Below, piece by piece: positions 36,132 to 47,689 of a stretch of DNA of 64,000 bases. This DNA comes from Acanthococcus lagerstroemiae. Taxonomy: Eukaryota; Arthropoda; Insecta; Hemiptera; Eriococcidae. The notes below the pieces were generated by a model, which saw only the letters and a program-made list of their open reading frames with translations, made no database searches and was not told where the DNA came from. Position 1 is the stretch's first letter. The number at the start of each line of letters is the position of its first letter. Both the position numbers and the translations under genes were made by a program. Location: NCBI GenBank assembly GCA_031841125.1, contig CM063113.1:16389312-16453311 (forward strand), given 5' to 3'.

Positions 36132-36309
36132 GCTGAACCGATGGTTCTTCGGGCCGCATCAGTTCTGGTTCCACTTGGGCAACGTGTTGTTGCACGCTCT
36201 CTGCAGCGGCCTATTCACCAGGATCGCGCTCGCTATCGTCGGATTGCAGATGCGATTCGCGGCCCTGGCCGGAGCGTTGTTCGCCTCGCATCCGATACAC
36301 ACAGAAGCG
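36132..36309 (+). CDS. TMTC: Internal exon of a TMTC-family gene
   Basis: TMTC proteins are ER multi-pass O-mannosyltransferases with C-terminal TPR repeats that act on cadherin-type substrates. This 178-nt exon is bounded by TTCGCAG at its 5' side and GTGAGT at its 3' side and encodes 59 codons after one leading base. It includes FWFHLGNVLLHALCSGLFTR, a luminal-loop/transmembrane stretch, then a second hydrophobic helix ending FASHPIHTEA, the near-invariant HPIHTEAV motif of the family. The wording (GNVLLHA..., ALFASHPIHTEA) is closest to TMTC2 as I remember it, but the paralog is uncertain. It is GC-rich compared with the flanking introns. No other exon of the gene was recognised, so flanking introns are long or upstream exons are outside. 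Confidence 0.85.
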
Positions 36310-37525
36310 GTGAGTACACGCATGTAACTGGTAAATTTATTTACATAAATTTAGAATGTATACAGCTAGAATGTTAGCACTGGTATCGCTCTATGTATAG
36401 CGGTATACTATCTATATCGTTTCTCGCCTGCTCGGTTTCCCATTCGCATATTCCCATTCTAAGTATTCCCCGGCGTATTTGAAAACGCGGATGAAAAGAA
36501 CGTGGAATGCTTTTTTGTGTGCAAGGCGAAGAACGCTTTAGGGGCGGCGCGGCGTGTAACAAGTGTCGACGCCGTGAACACGAATTACCATAAAAACGTC
36601 TTAATGATAAAGTCTAAGGAGAAGGTGTGTGCTTCGTAAAATGAGGCGAGAATAAGAGCGCGTCATCGGCGCCCCTTTTCGTTGCTTTTTACTCTTTTTT
36701 TTTCTTTCTTTTTTTTTCCTCATGTCGGCAAGCTGGAAATCAAAAATGTACGGTTGCTAGCGCGGTCGTTGTAAGTCGAGTGATTTCTCGAAGACATGCA
36801 TTTCTGATATGTCGAGTTCTGTATTCTGCATGTTTTCCTCCTTGAGTGGTGTATATCGTTCGGAATATTTTCATACGTATCGTCGAGTATGTGATGACAG
36901 CGAAATAGACTAAATGGCGGACATAACGAGGTTTAACGGATGAACTGCTTTGAGGCAATGCTTGTTCATGTGACTGTTCGCGTATCATTGCCTCCGATAG
37001 AGCCATTGGTGATATTTATTTTTTTATTTCATTCAGTATGTTATCCTCCCTTTCCTTATTATTGGCAGGGAAGCATTACATTATTCAGGACTGAAATTAA
37101 GATTTAAACATGAAACAGACTTAAAAACAATAGTAATAGAGAAAAAAAATGGATGTAGCTAAAATTAAAAATTTTATATTTTCCCTCATGACTCTAGCAT
37201 TCGTTCTTAGTTAACACCACAATCATACCATTCAAGTACAGTTATTACCACATGCACTCAACCCGCATAAAAATGTTCGCTAGACATTCAATAACAGTTA
37301 TCACATTCACTCCAAATCACATAATTAACAATTATCATATCTCATCATAATATTACACTCACATTCTCTAAGGTGACCGACTCCGAAGAAAGGGACCTTA
37401 TGGCTAAATTATCGATTTTGAGATGCGAATGGTCTAGACTTTCAAACCCTCCTCTTTCACGTGCCGTGTGCGGAATAGCAAAATATGTATTCTAGGCGAT
37501 GATAGAGGGGCATTCATTAGACCAT
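36310..37525 (+). other. Intron downstream of the TMTC exon
   Basis: No downstream exon (expected to continue with the VxGVVGRAD motif) is found. Contains T-rich runs (36690-36720) and unremarkable sequence. Confidence 0.4.
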
Positions 37526-37527
37526 AT

Positions 37528-37655
37528 CTAGTGTGTGGTGGGACGTATGGCGATGCACGCATGCCAAAGTGGCCCCTATGACACCGCACCCCCGGCCACA
37601 GGAACTACCCTTTCGAGCATCGCGTCAGTGACCGGAGGGACGTCAGTGACCGGAG
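37528..37655. repeat. Repeat D, fourth copy
   Basis: 'gacgtatggcgatgcacgca' followed by 'tgccaaagtgg' and 'aactaccctttcgagcatcg' match 23850-23940 closely. It contains a short internal direct duplication ('gtcagtgaccggaggga' twice, 37624-37658), which looks like replication slippage. Confidence 0.65.
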
Positions 37656-37659
37656 GGAA

Positions 37660-39779
37660 TTCATTAGACCATATTGTGGCGAATAATCCTGAACATTCGA
37701 GATAAGCGAAGAAAGATCGACACGTTTCGAGCAGCAGAATAGAAGTTCGATAATGAAAGTGATAAGGAGTTTCGCCGATAAATCCGGGATATGTAAAGGC
37801 CGCCTGGCCGTCGCCGTATAGTCTGGTTTTGTATGTGATGAACTGTGCGTTCTCAAAGCGATTTAGCTACTGTTTTCGGGCTTTTGTATTAGTGTGACAT
37901 TAAAAGTTGTTAGTACGTGTTTTCGTGCGTTTTTCGGTGCGAATCTCGTTACAATATAATTGCAAAAATACGAGTAATGAGCGTAAAGTTTGATGTGCCG
38001 TTGTTGAGTAAGTGAGGAGGTGAGAATCAAAAGAGACATTATCCAATTTTCATTTGAAATGGGTTAATGAGCGTTCCTGATAGTAACGGAACATGAAAAT
38101 GTTCGTCACGCACGTTTTGTGGGTTGCTTGCTCACCATATTGGTAGGAGAAACCGCCCCAGGCCACGCGCTGTACAGTCCCATCAGTTTTTCTCAGTTTC
38201 TGAAAAAGTTTTCCAGCGGTAATGTCTCTTTTGATTCTCACCTGTGCTGTTTTAATGCCTTCTGCCGTTTTCAGATATCTGCAACGGAGTATCGCAATTT
38301 GATCAAGCCAAATATGCGACCTAGTGCAAGTTTCTTGTGATCCACGAGTAAAAAATTTAGCGAAATTTTCTGATTCAGTTCGGTATGAATGCGCCCTAGG
38401 AATGCACAATCCTGCACACCAAACCCAGTGGCGTAACTGGGGACGGACCGAGGTGGGCCAGGCCTGTCCAAAAAGTGCCTTGGCCCGCCCATTTTTAAAG
38501 AGGATTAAACCTTTTTTTTAAATACTAAATTTTTTGTAAAAAAAAGTACCGTAAATCGGGGTGACTTTGCTGACGGGAGGTGACTTTGCCGATTTTCATT
38601 TTTTACCATATTACTGGCTTTCTGACGAATATAAATGTATTCCTAACACTTCTAAGGGCATAGACCGATGAAGGGACACAGATACAACACTTCAAAACCT
38701 GTGAGACGTATCACAGACTGAAATAGATGGCAAAGGTAGACGGTTTTTCAAGCACAAAAAAAGTTCCGAAATAGTGACCTGATAAATAAAGTCCGTGGAA
38801 TAAAACCAGGCACTCACAGAAAAATTACTGTGGTGTCATTTTAAAACTTGAACTCTCAGCTTTCCAAGGATGTACAGGTCTAGACATTTTCCAGTCTGCA
38901 ATCATAAGGTATAAGCTAAAAACTGCCTTGGGGTGACTTTGCTGCATGGCAATTTCTTCGGTTATCAGTTTGAGAAGTATACAATTCGCGACAAATTTGT
39001 GAGCTTTCGCTACATTGTACATTCGCGAGGTTGTTGATACTTTTGAATTTACCTAGATGTCATTCGACGTTGTTTTGAGATACACACCAAGAATATAAAT
39101 ACAAGACAAGTTGGGTGTCGCGCCTATTCTCATTATACCCGAGAAACACTTGATTTCCACATACGGAGCATGGTGAGGCATGAAGAACTGAGAGAGCGAG
39201 TCTCAGTCCCACACACACATATATCTAGACGGCATACCTGCATGTCGAGCGTCTCCAGCGAAAATCAAAACACAGGGATGCCATGAAATAAAAAACATAT
39301 AAATCGAAAGAGGAAATGACATACCATAACAATATCGAAGACCCCCTGGGTGAAGGTGTAGAATTCATAATATTAAATACCGATCAATATAATATCGAAT
39401 AAATATGAAAATGACAGGTAAAAAGTCACAACAACAAGCAAATATCAACATGGTAACCTAAATAATGAGAAATTACACCCCCAACCTCCAGGTGCCTTCT
39501 GAGCCATTATGAAAGAGAAAAATTACAGGGGCAGGTACGCGATTTTATGAATTTTCTAATCAGGTTCATTACACGAAGCCTAAAATAGAGGAAATTCTGA
39601 TAGAAAGTATGTTGGGGAATCTCATCAACTCCACGGCACGAGGCCTAGTATAGGAGGAATGGGAGAAGAAAAAAAACAACAACCTAGATTACGAAAATTG
39701 AATTTGATAGGACGGTCCAAGACAAAGACGGGAAATGGAGAAACATAACATTCCTGGAAGAGTGCAGGACACTTGATAA
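37660..39779. other. Gene-free stretch before gypsy element 2
   Basis: Contains three occurrences of 'ggtgactttgc' (38560, 38580 and 38932) bounding a ~400-bp block, possibly a decayed repeat. Otherwise nothing recognised. Confidence 0.4.
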
Positions 39780-40225
39780 TGCGGTGCTCTCCACCGCGAT
39801 CGATTTTGTTTTTAAGGTTTGCAAATTCTTTTGTAAATAGTTTTTTATTGTATATGTGTTACCTGTCCTGCCTAGCCAGCTTTATGCCTTTTCATCTCTA
39901 CACCGAATTGCTTCTTTCTTTCTTTTCCAAGAATCTTTCCTTTTTTCTTTCTTTTCCTCACGCTATTCGTCCACCCTCGTATTTTTTAAACCTAATTGTC
40001 CGGCTAGGCAGTGACTCGATGTTCGTGAATCTATCGTCCTTTAACAGTCTTCTTCAACAGTCTTCTTCAACAGTGTCGCTCTCACTAAGTATTTTCTCCG
40101 CTCGCTCCTTTTTTTAAAAGTCAATGTAAATATATTCGTACTTATGAACACGCCAACCGAGAACTTCTTTTTTTCTTTTTTTAATGGTGATAACTCGCTC
40201 GCATTGTAGCCTCCAAAGCGCTACA
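39780..40225 (+). repeat. 5' LTR of gypsy element 2
   Basis: 446 bp, TG...CA ends, T-rich with many TTTCTTTC runs. It carries a tandem duplication of 'tcttcttcaacag' near 40045-40072 that the 3' LTR lacks. Confidence 0.95.
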
Positions 40226-40227
40226 AA

Positions 40228-40245
40228 TGGTGACCTCGACGTGAT
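40228..40245 (+). promoter_or_regulatory. Primer-binding site, gypsy element 2
   Basis: Two bases after the 5' LTR the sequence TGGTGACCTCGACGTGA begins with TGG, complementary to the CCA end of a tRNA, the normal position of a retroelement primer site. I did not identify the tRNA. Confidence 0.6.
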
Positions 40246-40315
40246 CGCGGAAAATTCGGTTTGCAATTTCGAAAACAATTCTTTCGTTCCTAGTTCGTCT
40301 CCGTCGTCTAACGTC

Positions 40316-41143
40316 ATGGCAAAATCGATACCGTTTCTGCCATATAAATTTTCTACCAACGATCCCTCGATTTGGTTCCAGCAAGTCGAGGCTGTGTTTA
40401 GCCTAAACCAAATCGAAAACGATGAAATCATGCTGGCCTACGTACAGGCCAACCTTGATCCGAATATTCTAATTCAAGTGCGCGATTTTTTTGACGCCTT
40501 GCCGAACACCGATAAATACGCCGCGTTTAAAACTAGAATAATTCGCGAATTCTCGGAAACAACGGCGAATAATATCCGAAAATTACTGCGGGACGTTAAG
40601 CTCGGGGATCGACGCCCCACACAGCTCCTCAGAGAAATGCGACAGCTCGCGAAGGATCAAGTTGCCGACGACGTTCTTCGGAGTCTCTATCTCGAGCGCC
40701 TACCCGACCAAGTCCGATTTGTCCTGTCCGGCAATTCCGAGGCATTAGACTCACTCGCCGAAAAAGCTGATCGTATGGTCGAATACGCTCCGTCGCTCCA
40801 TGTTGCTGCCCTTCGACCACAACCCGCTACCTCTTCAGACTCGACGCTACAGCTGCAATTACAGCTCATGAATTCTCAAATGCAGGCGTTGCTCGAACAG
40901 GTACAGCAAGTATCAAGTCGCCTAACACAACTGGAGGTAAACGCCAACAATAATATTTTACGAAATCGTCCGTCGCGAGACCGCTCGCAATCCAACACTT
41001 CGACGCAATACAGGTCGCAATCTCCCTCGATTGTGCCTGAAGGGTTGGATATTTGCTTTTACCATTATAAATTTGGCAAGAAGGCGCAGAAATGTAAAAT
41101 GTTGCCCGATGGCAAACCCTGCACGTTTGCTAAGGGAAACTAA
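40316..41143 (+). CDS. gag: Gypsy element 2 Gag
   Basis: The structural polyprotein that packages element RNA in virus-like particles. I choose ATG 40316 (MAKSIPFLP); the frame is open further upstream into the LTR (from 40184), but homology starts at the MAK segment. The capsid part shows [17 protein letters not shown] and later [19 protein letters not shown], typical wording of insect gypsy Gag of the group whose members carry one CHCC-type finger. That finger is [14 protein letters not shown] near the C-terminus (about 41055-41100). Ser/Gln-rich linker before it. Length ~275 codons. The stop (41141-41143) lies directly after a -1 slippery heptamer, so Pol is made as a Gag-Pol fusion. Confidence 0.85.
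   Translation: MAKSIPFLPYKFSTNDPSIWFQQVEAVFSLNQIENDEIMLAYVQANLDPNILIQVRDFFDALPNTDKYAAFKTRIIREFSETTANNIRKLLRDVKLGDRRPTQLLREMRQLAKDQVADDVLRSLYLERLPDQVRFVLSGNSEALDSLAEKADRMVEYAPSLHVAALRPQPATSSDSTLQLQLQLMNSQMQALLEQVQQVSSRLTQLEVNANNNILRNRPSRDRSQSNTSTQYRSQSPSIVPEGLDICFYHYKFGKKAQKCKMLPDGKPCTFAKGN
41134..41140 (+). promoter_or_regulatory. -1 ribosomal frameshift site GGGAAAC
   Basis: In the gag frame the codons are AAG GGA AAC TAA, so the heptamer G GGA AAC is in the exact X XXY YYZ phase needed for -1 tandem slippage. The -1 frame is closed by TAA at 41131-41133 and opens at 41134, the first base of the heptamer, and stays open through protease. GGGAAAC is one of the established retroviral slippery heptamers. 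A downstream stem or pseudoknot was not worked out. Confidence 0.85.
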
Positions 41144-43197
41144 GCATTTCTTCGGTCGCGGCGCCACCCGAAGAAACGTCGTATGTTGCGCGCCGCCTCT
41201 TCATTTACGATCGGAATAACAATCTAGAATTTTTAGTAGATACCGGTTCGGCGGTTTCCGTAATTCCGCCAACTCAGCGCTCTCTACCGCCTAGCGACTA
41301 TTTTCTGTACGCAGCTAACGGCTCACCTATTTCTACTTGCGGTACCCGCACCTTAACTTTAAATCTTATGCTCCGTCGTCCAGTCACATGGACCTTTATC
41401 GTAGCCGATGTCGATACTCCCATCATTGGTGTCGATATCCTCGGGCACTATAAGCTTCTTCCGGATGTGCGGAACGAAGTCCTAATTGATTCTGAGACGG
41501 GCGTCAAATCATCGGCAGAGTGCAAAACAACGCCTACTGCTGGGATTTCTTCGCTCTCGTCATCCATCAATTCCCCATTTCAAAAAATTCTTGACGATTT
41601 TCGTTCAATTACAGTCCCTCAGAATATGGTGCACCTTCCACCTGTAAATCATGCGGTGCAGCATCATATTCTGACGAAAGGACCGCCCATTTCTTTTCGA
41701 CCCCGTCGCCTTCCTCCAGATCGCCTTGAAATTGCGAGGAAAGAATTCGAGTTGCTTCTTTCGCTTGGTATTTGTCGACCATCTTCAAGCCTCTGGGCGA
41801 GCCCTCTACACATGGTGCCTAAGCCAGATGGATCTTGGAGACCATGTGGGGACTACCGCGCTCTGAATGCGGTCACAATTCCAGACGCTTACCCCATTCC
41901 GCACATCCACGACTTCGCCAATTCCTTGGCCGGAACAAGTGTATATTCTCGGATCGACCTGGTCCGAGCATTTAACCAAATTCCGGTAGCCGAGGAAGAT
42001 ATTCCCAAGACGGCCATTATAACTCCGTTCGGATTGTTCGAATTTACTCGTGTCCCATTCGGTTTGCGCAATGCCGGGCAAACATTTCAACGATTTATCG
42101 ACGACGTTCTTCGCGGCCTTCCATTTGCGTACGCATACTTGGACGACATCTTGGTGGCTAGCTCCTCAGCTGAAGAACACCAGTCTCATCTTCGTCTAAT
42201 ATGCGAACGCCTCTCTCATCATGGCATCACAATCAACGCCTCCAAATCTATTTTCGGCCAAACATCTCTCTCCTTCATCGGCCATGAAATATCAGCCTCC
42301 GGCGTCCGTCCCTTGCCCGACCGAGTAGCCTCTCTGACCTCCTATCCGTTGCCGGCTGATATTTCCGAATTACGTCGCTTCATTGGCAGTCTCAATTTTT
42401 ATCATAGGTTTTTACCGCATGCTACAAAACTGCAAGCCCCTTTGACCGATTTACTTCGCGGCTCAAAGAAGAACGACCACACCAAAATCGAGTGGAACGA
42501 TTCCCTTCGCGAGTCGTTTGAAGCTTGTAAAACCGTCCTCGCCGAGGCCACGTGCCTAACGTTTCCCAATTCGAAGTTCCCATTACAGCTCTTTACCGAT
42601 GCTTCTGCTACTGCTATCGGGGCAACCTTGCTTCAGGTTCGGCCCGATGGAGTGAAGGAGCCTCTCGGGTTCTACTCCTCAAAACTTTCGCCCATCCAGG
42701 TGAAATACTCAACTTATGATCGCGAACTGTTAGCCATTTATTCGTCCATCAAATACTTCCGTTTTCTGCTCGAAGGTCGTCCATTCACAATTTTCTGTGA
42801 CCAGAAGCCTTTGAGCTACGCCTTTTCTCAAAACCTTGACAAAGCTTCCCCGCGACAGTTTCGCTATCTCGATTTTATCGGCCAATTTTCGACTGATATT
42901 CGCCATTTACCCGGTGAGAAGAATGCCGCTGCCGATGCGTTCTCGCGCATTAGCGCCATTAGCAATTCTACCCTCATATCCAGTCACGATCTCGCCGACT
43001 CTCAAACTTCAGACCCAGAACTACAAAAACTTCTCGAGAATCCGAATTGCGCATTAAAGCTCCAAAAAGTCACTGTCGATGACACTCAGCTTTATTGTGA
43101 CACCTCAAAGACTGGTTATGTACGTCCCTATATGTTCCTCTCCCGCTTCGTCGACAGGTTTTCTTACATTACCATGGCCTCGCACATCCTGGCGTAA
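41134..43197 (+). pseudogene. pol: Gypsy element 2 Pol, part 1: protease, RT, RNase H
   Basis: Entered by -1 frameshift from gag. Protease shows [14 protein letters not shown] (active-site DTG at 41239-41247) and [17 protein letters not shown] has [28 protein letters not shown] and the catalytic [11 protein letters not shown] (about 42128-42160). RNase H has [15 protein letters not shown] (about 42592) and [11 protein letters not shown] (about 42795). The [15 protein letters not shown] tether follows at about 42910. Motifs are intact up to about 43125, after which the frame is lost and ends at 43195-43197; integrase continues in another frame. The break is at a TATAT stretch near 43128-43133. 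Confidence 0.9.
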
Positions 43198-44318
43198 AGC
43201 GAAGCCAACATCTGATTTCGTCCCGTTATGTCTGGCCCAACAGGAAACGTGATGTTGGCCTCTGGGTGCGTTCATGCATTCCATGCCAAAAATCAAAAAT
43301 TTCCCAACATACCATCGCCCCACTGTCAAGCTTTGATTCGACTGAGGAACGTTTTCAGCACGTACACATCGATATTATTGGTTCTCTCCCAATCAGCGAT
43401 GGCTATGAATACTGCTTGACAATGATCGACCGTGCTACACGTTGGCCGGAAGTAGTTCCACTTCGCAACATAACTGCCCAAACTGTTGCGCAAGCATTTG
43501 TTTCGACCTGGATCTCTCGATTCGGTTGTCCATCTCTACTCACTAGTGATCAGGGTAGACAATTCGAATCTGAACTTGCCCGAAACCTTTTTCAATATTT
43601 TAATATTAAACGCATTCGCACTACGGCATATCATCCACAGAGCAATGGACTGATCGAGAATTTCCATCGTACCCTTAAAACTTCCTTAACTGCTCTCCTC
43701 GACACTCCTAATTGGGTTTCTCACCTTCCACTCGTCCTCCTTTTATTACGATCGTCCATTAACTCTGATTCGGAATTCTCACCAGCGGAAGCACTGTACG
43801 GGCAACCCCTTCGCCTGCCCGGAGACTTTTTCGCCCCATCTTCTACTCAACACCGCTCTGAAATACTCCTGCGTATATCCGAAGCGGTGGACTCCTTCCG
43901 TAAGCTGAAGCATCACTCCCAGAAACGTTCCTACGTGCCTCCAACGTTGGCAACATGCACGCATGTCTTTCTCCGAGATGATGCCCAGCACCCTTCTTTC
44001 ACTCCGGCGTACAAAGGCCCGTACAGAGTACTGAAACGCTACGATAAGGTGTTCATCCTCGACAATCCTCCTCGTAAGCCTCTCTCTGTTTCCTTAGATC
44101 GACTGAAGCCAGCAACCCTTCTTCCCGAAGTACCGTTAACTTCTTCCCTCGTTCATCCTCCGAATTCTTTTCCTGTCCCTTTCACTCCGAATGAGTCAGT
44201 TTCCTCTCCAACTTCTCCTGAAACTCAGCAGTCCTCTAATCAGACCTCCGCCAGTGCTGCGCAACTGAAAACTCGCTCAGGACGCGTAGTAAAGCCGGTA
44301 GTCAAATTTCAAATGTAA
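43140..44318 (+). pseudogene. pol: Gypsy element 2 Pol, part 2: integrase
   Basis: Same polyprotein continued in a frame shifted relative to RNase H. The HHCC zinc finger begins before the first open ATG-like start: HGLAHPG at about 43170, then CIPCQKSK at about 43275. The DDE core follows: VHIDIIGSLPIS, TSDQGRQFE and PQSNGLIENFHR hold the three acidic residues. A C-terminal domain with FTPAYKGPYRVLKRYDKVF and a basic end (KTRSGRVVKP) completes it. Open from 43266 to 44318. The catalytic domain is intact, so loss of function comes only from the upstream frame break. Confidence 0.9.
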
Positions 44319-44810
44319 CTATGTAAAATATCGAAAATTTCCTCTAATTTTTTTCTTTCTCTCTTTTGTGTACATCGTCTAATTCGTTTTTATAATTTTC
44401 ATTTTTTTGTTTCTTGATTTGTAGATAACATATTCGTACGTTGTCTACTTTCCCTATTCTGTCTATAACCTGCACATTTGTAAATACCATGTTCATACAC
44501 TCTCTATACTCTTCCCAATAATGTACATAATTGCCGACATTTTGCATCCTACGTATTCTATCCTATTCCATCTTTCACCTTCACGACTTCTTGGTCATCG
44601 CTCTGTATTATACCCTGTACCTATATTGCGATCATTTTGTATACCTTTTTTTCATGTTGTAATTTATTGTATATTATTGTTCACAATCCGTCATTAATAT
44701 TAGTCACATAGCACATAGTTTGAACCTATTTTAGCACACATTTACATTCTATTTCTTTGTATCTTTTCTTTTCTTTTTGTCTCTATACCGCTCCGCTAGG
44801 GGGGGAGTAC
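44319..44810 (+). other. Gypsy element 2: 3' untranslated region and polypurine tract
   Basis: T- and C-rich non-coding DNA with recurring 'gtacat' and 'cctattc' phrases. It ends with AGGGGGGGGAG (44798-44808) directly before the LTR, a good plus-strand primer (polypurine tract). Confidence 0.8.
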
Positions 44811-45243
44811 TGCGGTGCTCTCCACCGCGATCGATTTTGTTTTTAAGGTTTGCAAATTCTTTTGTAAATAGTTTTTTATTGTATATGTGTTACCTGTCCT
44901 GCCTAGCCAGCTTTATGCCTTTTCATCTCTACACCGAATTGCTTCTTTCTTTCTTTTCCAAGAATCTTTCCTTTTTTCTTTCTTTTCCTCACGCTATTCG
45001 TCCACCCTCGTATTTTTTAAACCTAATTGTCCGGCTAGGCAGTGACTCGATGTTCGTGAATCTATCGTCCTTTAACAGTCTTCTTCAACAGTGTCGCTCT
45101 CACTAAGTATTTTCTCCGCTCGCTCCTTTTTTTAAAAGTCAATGTAAATATATTCGTACTTATGAACACGCCAACCGAGAACTTCCTTTTTTCTTTTTTT
45201 AATGGTGATAACTCGCTCGCATTGTAGCCTCCAAAGCGCTACA
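44811..45243 (+). repeat. 3' LTR of gypsy element 2
   Basis: 433 bp. Same ends as the 5' LTR, shorter by the single 13-bp tandem unit. Confidence 0.95.
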
Positions 45244-45247
45244 ATAA

Positions 45248-46135
45248 CAACGACGAATTAATATAAAATACATAAATACCTGGTGTTCAGGGGATCCACC
45301 GACGGGCAGAGCTCTCCCAGCAGCTGAAATGAACTGGAACACGGACACACAGCAAAATACAGATTGTGGGCGGCGAGGTACCATACATGGTAACATTAAA
45401 AAAAGGGGGGGGGGATACAGAGGAACAAAAATGATTCAACATTATGAAACCCCGGGGTAAGAAATGGTATACATTTTGAAATTAAAATTAACAAAGCAAT
45501 GACTAATAAGTTACTCAAAATGACGTTTGTAGTGATGGCAAAAATGTCCAACTTTTTTATACATGATGCATGAGGCGGATCTATTCAATGGATTCACCGT
45601 CCAAGATTCGAGTAGACTCCATCGTCGCGCAAGGACCGGATGGCACTTCCCGACGTCGACAAGCGTATCATCCTGGCTTGGGATGGCGACACTACGATGG
45701 TCGCAAGGGTGTGGTGGCTTGGTGGTATTATTGAGCTCTCACCGAGGCCCCATCCCCGGCGTCCGGGATCCGTTCATATTAACTTCGAATCTGCTTGCTG
45801 GCAACCGAAGCATCAAGAGGCATCGAACTGCGAAAAATGCAAAATGACGACGAGGCGGTCGCCAAATAGTAAGAAATTCAATAAATGAAAATTTCGCAAC
45901 ACCAACGAAAAGAATAACGCAGCGGACAATTCCGATTAAACTTTCTTCACCAAGGGCCCAAGCCAGATAACCGGTCACCTACATCGATCGAAGTTAGTTC
46001 GATCCGATATCGATACAGCGAAGAAAAAGATAACCCCACCTACTCTATTACTATTAACAGGTAATTGGCAAAGTCACACCTTTCGCACGTTCGAAATCGT
46101 CAGGAAGAAATCTCGACTGATGTTTCCATACATCA
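45248..46135. other. Stretch between gypsy element 2 and the R1-like relic
   Basis: GC-richer at 45580-45860, with open frames that look like repeat-derived coding sequence but without a motif I recognise. A G-run lies at 45403-45412. Confidence 0.35.
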
Positions 46136-46139
46136 GTGG

Positions 46140-47640
46140 ATTGCCTAATATCCCGCTAGACCCGTAGCGCCGCACTGCTCTTCGGTAGCATCTTCCGCTC
46201 GTCCGCTAGTAACTCTACTGGCGGTATACCTGCTAGCACGCAAACTGCCTCTGTTGAGGTAGTGCGATAGGCTCTGACACACCTCAGTGCAGCCTTCCAT
46301 TGGACCCTTACCAGATCGGTTCTTCTGTACACCCTGACACCGATAGCGTCGGACCAGATTGGAACCCCATGTAGGAGGACCGACACGGTAACATTACTAG
46401 CAGCTTACGTTCCTTTTCTGTCGGCCCCTCTAGGTTCGACATGAGTCGGCCTAGTCCGGCGACCTTCTCCGCTTTCTGCGCTGTCCTCTTCGCGTGTTCT
46501 TTAAATGAGAGCGCCCAGTCGAACCACAGCTTGAGGTACTTCAGGGCTGCACAGGAAGCAATCCCCGCTCTCTTTAGGCAAAAGGAAGGAAGGTTGTACC
46601 GTCGATGGCGTGTAAACGACACTGCTTCTTTCTCGGGTGCTAATCCTATCCTACCGACTCGATCCAACAGTTCATTACCCCCAGTTCCGCGTTTACTTTG
46701 TTTTCAAGCGTGGCTACGTCGTCTTCGACTGCGACCACCAGGGTGTCATCGCTGTAGCAGATAATGTCCACCCCTGGTGGTATCTCTGCTCGCAGGATGC
46801 CGTCAAATGCGATGTTCCACAGGAGTGGACCAATGACTGATCCCTGCCACACAACGTTCGGGATCATGTCAGGCCCTGGTGCCTTCCGCTTCTACGTCCG
46901 GATCCGCTCGATGGCACTGTCCACTTTGCCGGTGCCGATCTTTTAGCTTGGAACCCATACTGATTGGCGCTCAACGCTTGCCTCCCCCGGTAGTGCTTCT
47001 CCAGCCTGTTTGCGATGATTCGCTCGAAAATCTTGCCTACGGTTTCAAGCAAACACAACAGCTGGTATGGCGCTAGCCGCCAGCTGGTTTCCCTGACTTT
47101 GGCAACAGTACCAGGCGAGCTATCATCCATCAGGCTGGGAATCCTGCTCCGCGTAACGTTGCATTGAAGACTGAGGCCAGTATTCCCGGGTCCACCTGAT
47201 ATGGATGACGTAACACACATTGTTAGGTATTCCATCTGGTTCCGACTCCTTCTTCGCTTTCCTTCGTATTCTGTCCACTGCCGCGTCGATTTCGGCTTTC
47301 AACAGTGGTGGTACGGCGTCCACTTCCAGAGGTGTGTCCATTGGTGCTGGGCGCTGCAGAACCAGATGGTTCATAATCCGTTCCACAGCAGTCGACTCCA
47401 TACGCTCGGTTATGGGAGGGCCCCACCTTTTTTCATCACTATCCGATAAGGTTTTCCGAAGGGGTCCTCCTTCACCTGGCTGCACAGCTCTCCCCATCAT
47501 CTCAGCATGCTGTCTTCAGGCTTTCCCGAGCGCACTGGTACTCCTCGGCCACCTGTCGCACCTCTTCCCGGCCACTTGTACGCTGATAACTTCTGCGCAA
47601 CTGGTTGCCCTCAGACCGGTTTGAAATTCGAGGAACTTTA
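46140..47640 (-). pseudogene. R1-like non-LTR retrotransposon relic (RT and C-terminal part)
   Basis: Read on the minus strand from 47640 down, the order of motifs is that of R1-clade ORF2: a linker with AEIDAAVDRIRRKAKK...PDGIPN (about 47300-47220), RT segment YQLLCLLETVGKIFERIIANRLEKH (about 47080-46990) and QYGFQAKRS, then WQGSVIGPLLWNIAFDGIL (about 46860-46800), the catalytic box ICYSDDTLVV (about 46770-46740; S in place of A), a thumb with LKYLKLWFDWALSFKEHA (about 46550-46500), and YRTTSTEAVCVLAGIPPVEL (about 46270-46205). At least five frameshifts separate these pieces. Endonuclease and the 3' end were not found. GC-rich compared with flanks, so a relatively recent or differently biased invader. 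Confidence 0.85.
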
Positions 47641-47689
47641 ATTCCTATTTTATCTAAAATGATTGGGTCTTTCAAGTTATTGGACAGTA

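Larger units (their letters stand above)
39780..45243 (+). mobile_element. Ty3/gypsy element 2, near-complete and young
   Basis: LTRs at 39780-40225 and 44811-45243 begin TGCGGTGCTC and end CGCTACA. The host tetranucleotide ATAA flanks both ends (39776-39779 and 45244-45247). By eye the LTRs differ by one 13-bp tandem unit ('tcttcttcaacag', extra in the 5' LTR) and one substitution (position about 40169 versus 45187). The interior has gag, protease, RT, RNase H and integrase in Ty3/gypsy order, with a -1 slippery site between gag and pol. One frame break in pol makes this copy defective in spite of its youth. Confidence 0.95.

Noticed and set aside
38556..38960. Repeated 'ggtgactttgc' motif as a transposon with ends
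   Set aside because: Three copies only, all in direct orientation, with no inverted ends or target duplication.
43128..43133. Programmed frameshift between RNase H and integrase in gypsy element 2
   Set aside because: No slippery heptamer in phase, and such a site is not expected at this place; a dinucleotide slip in TATAT is simpler.
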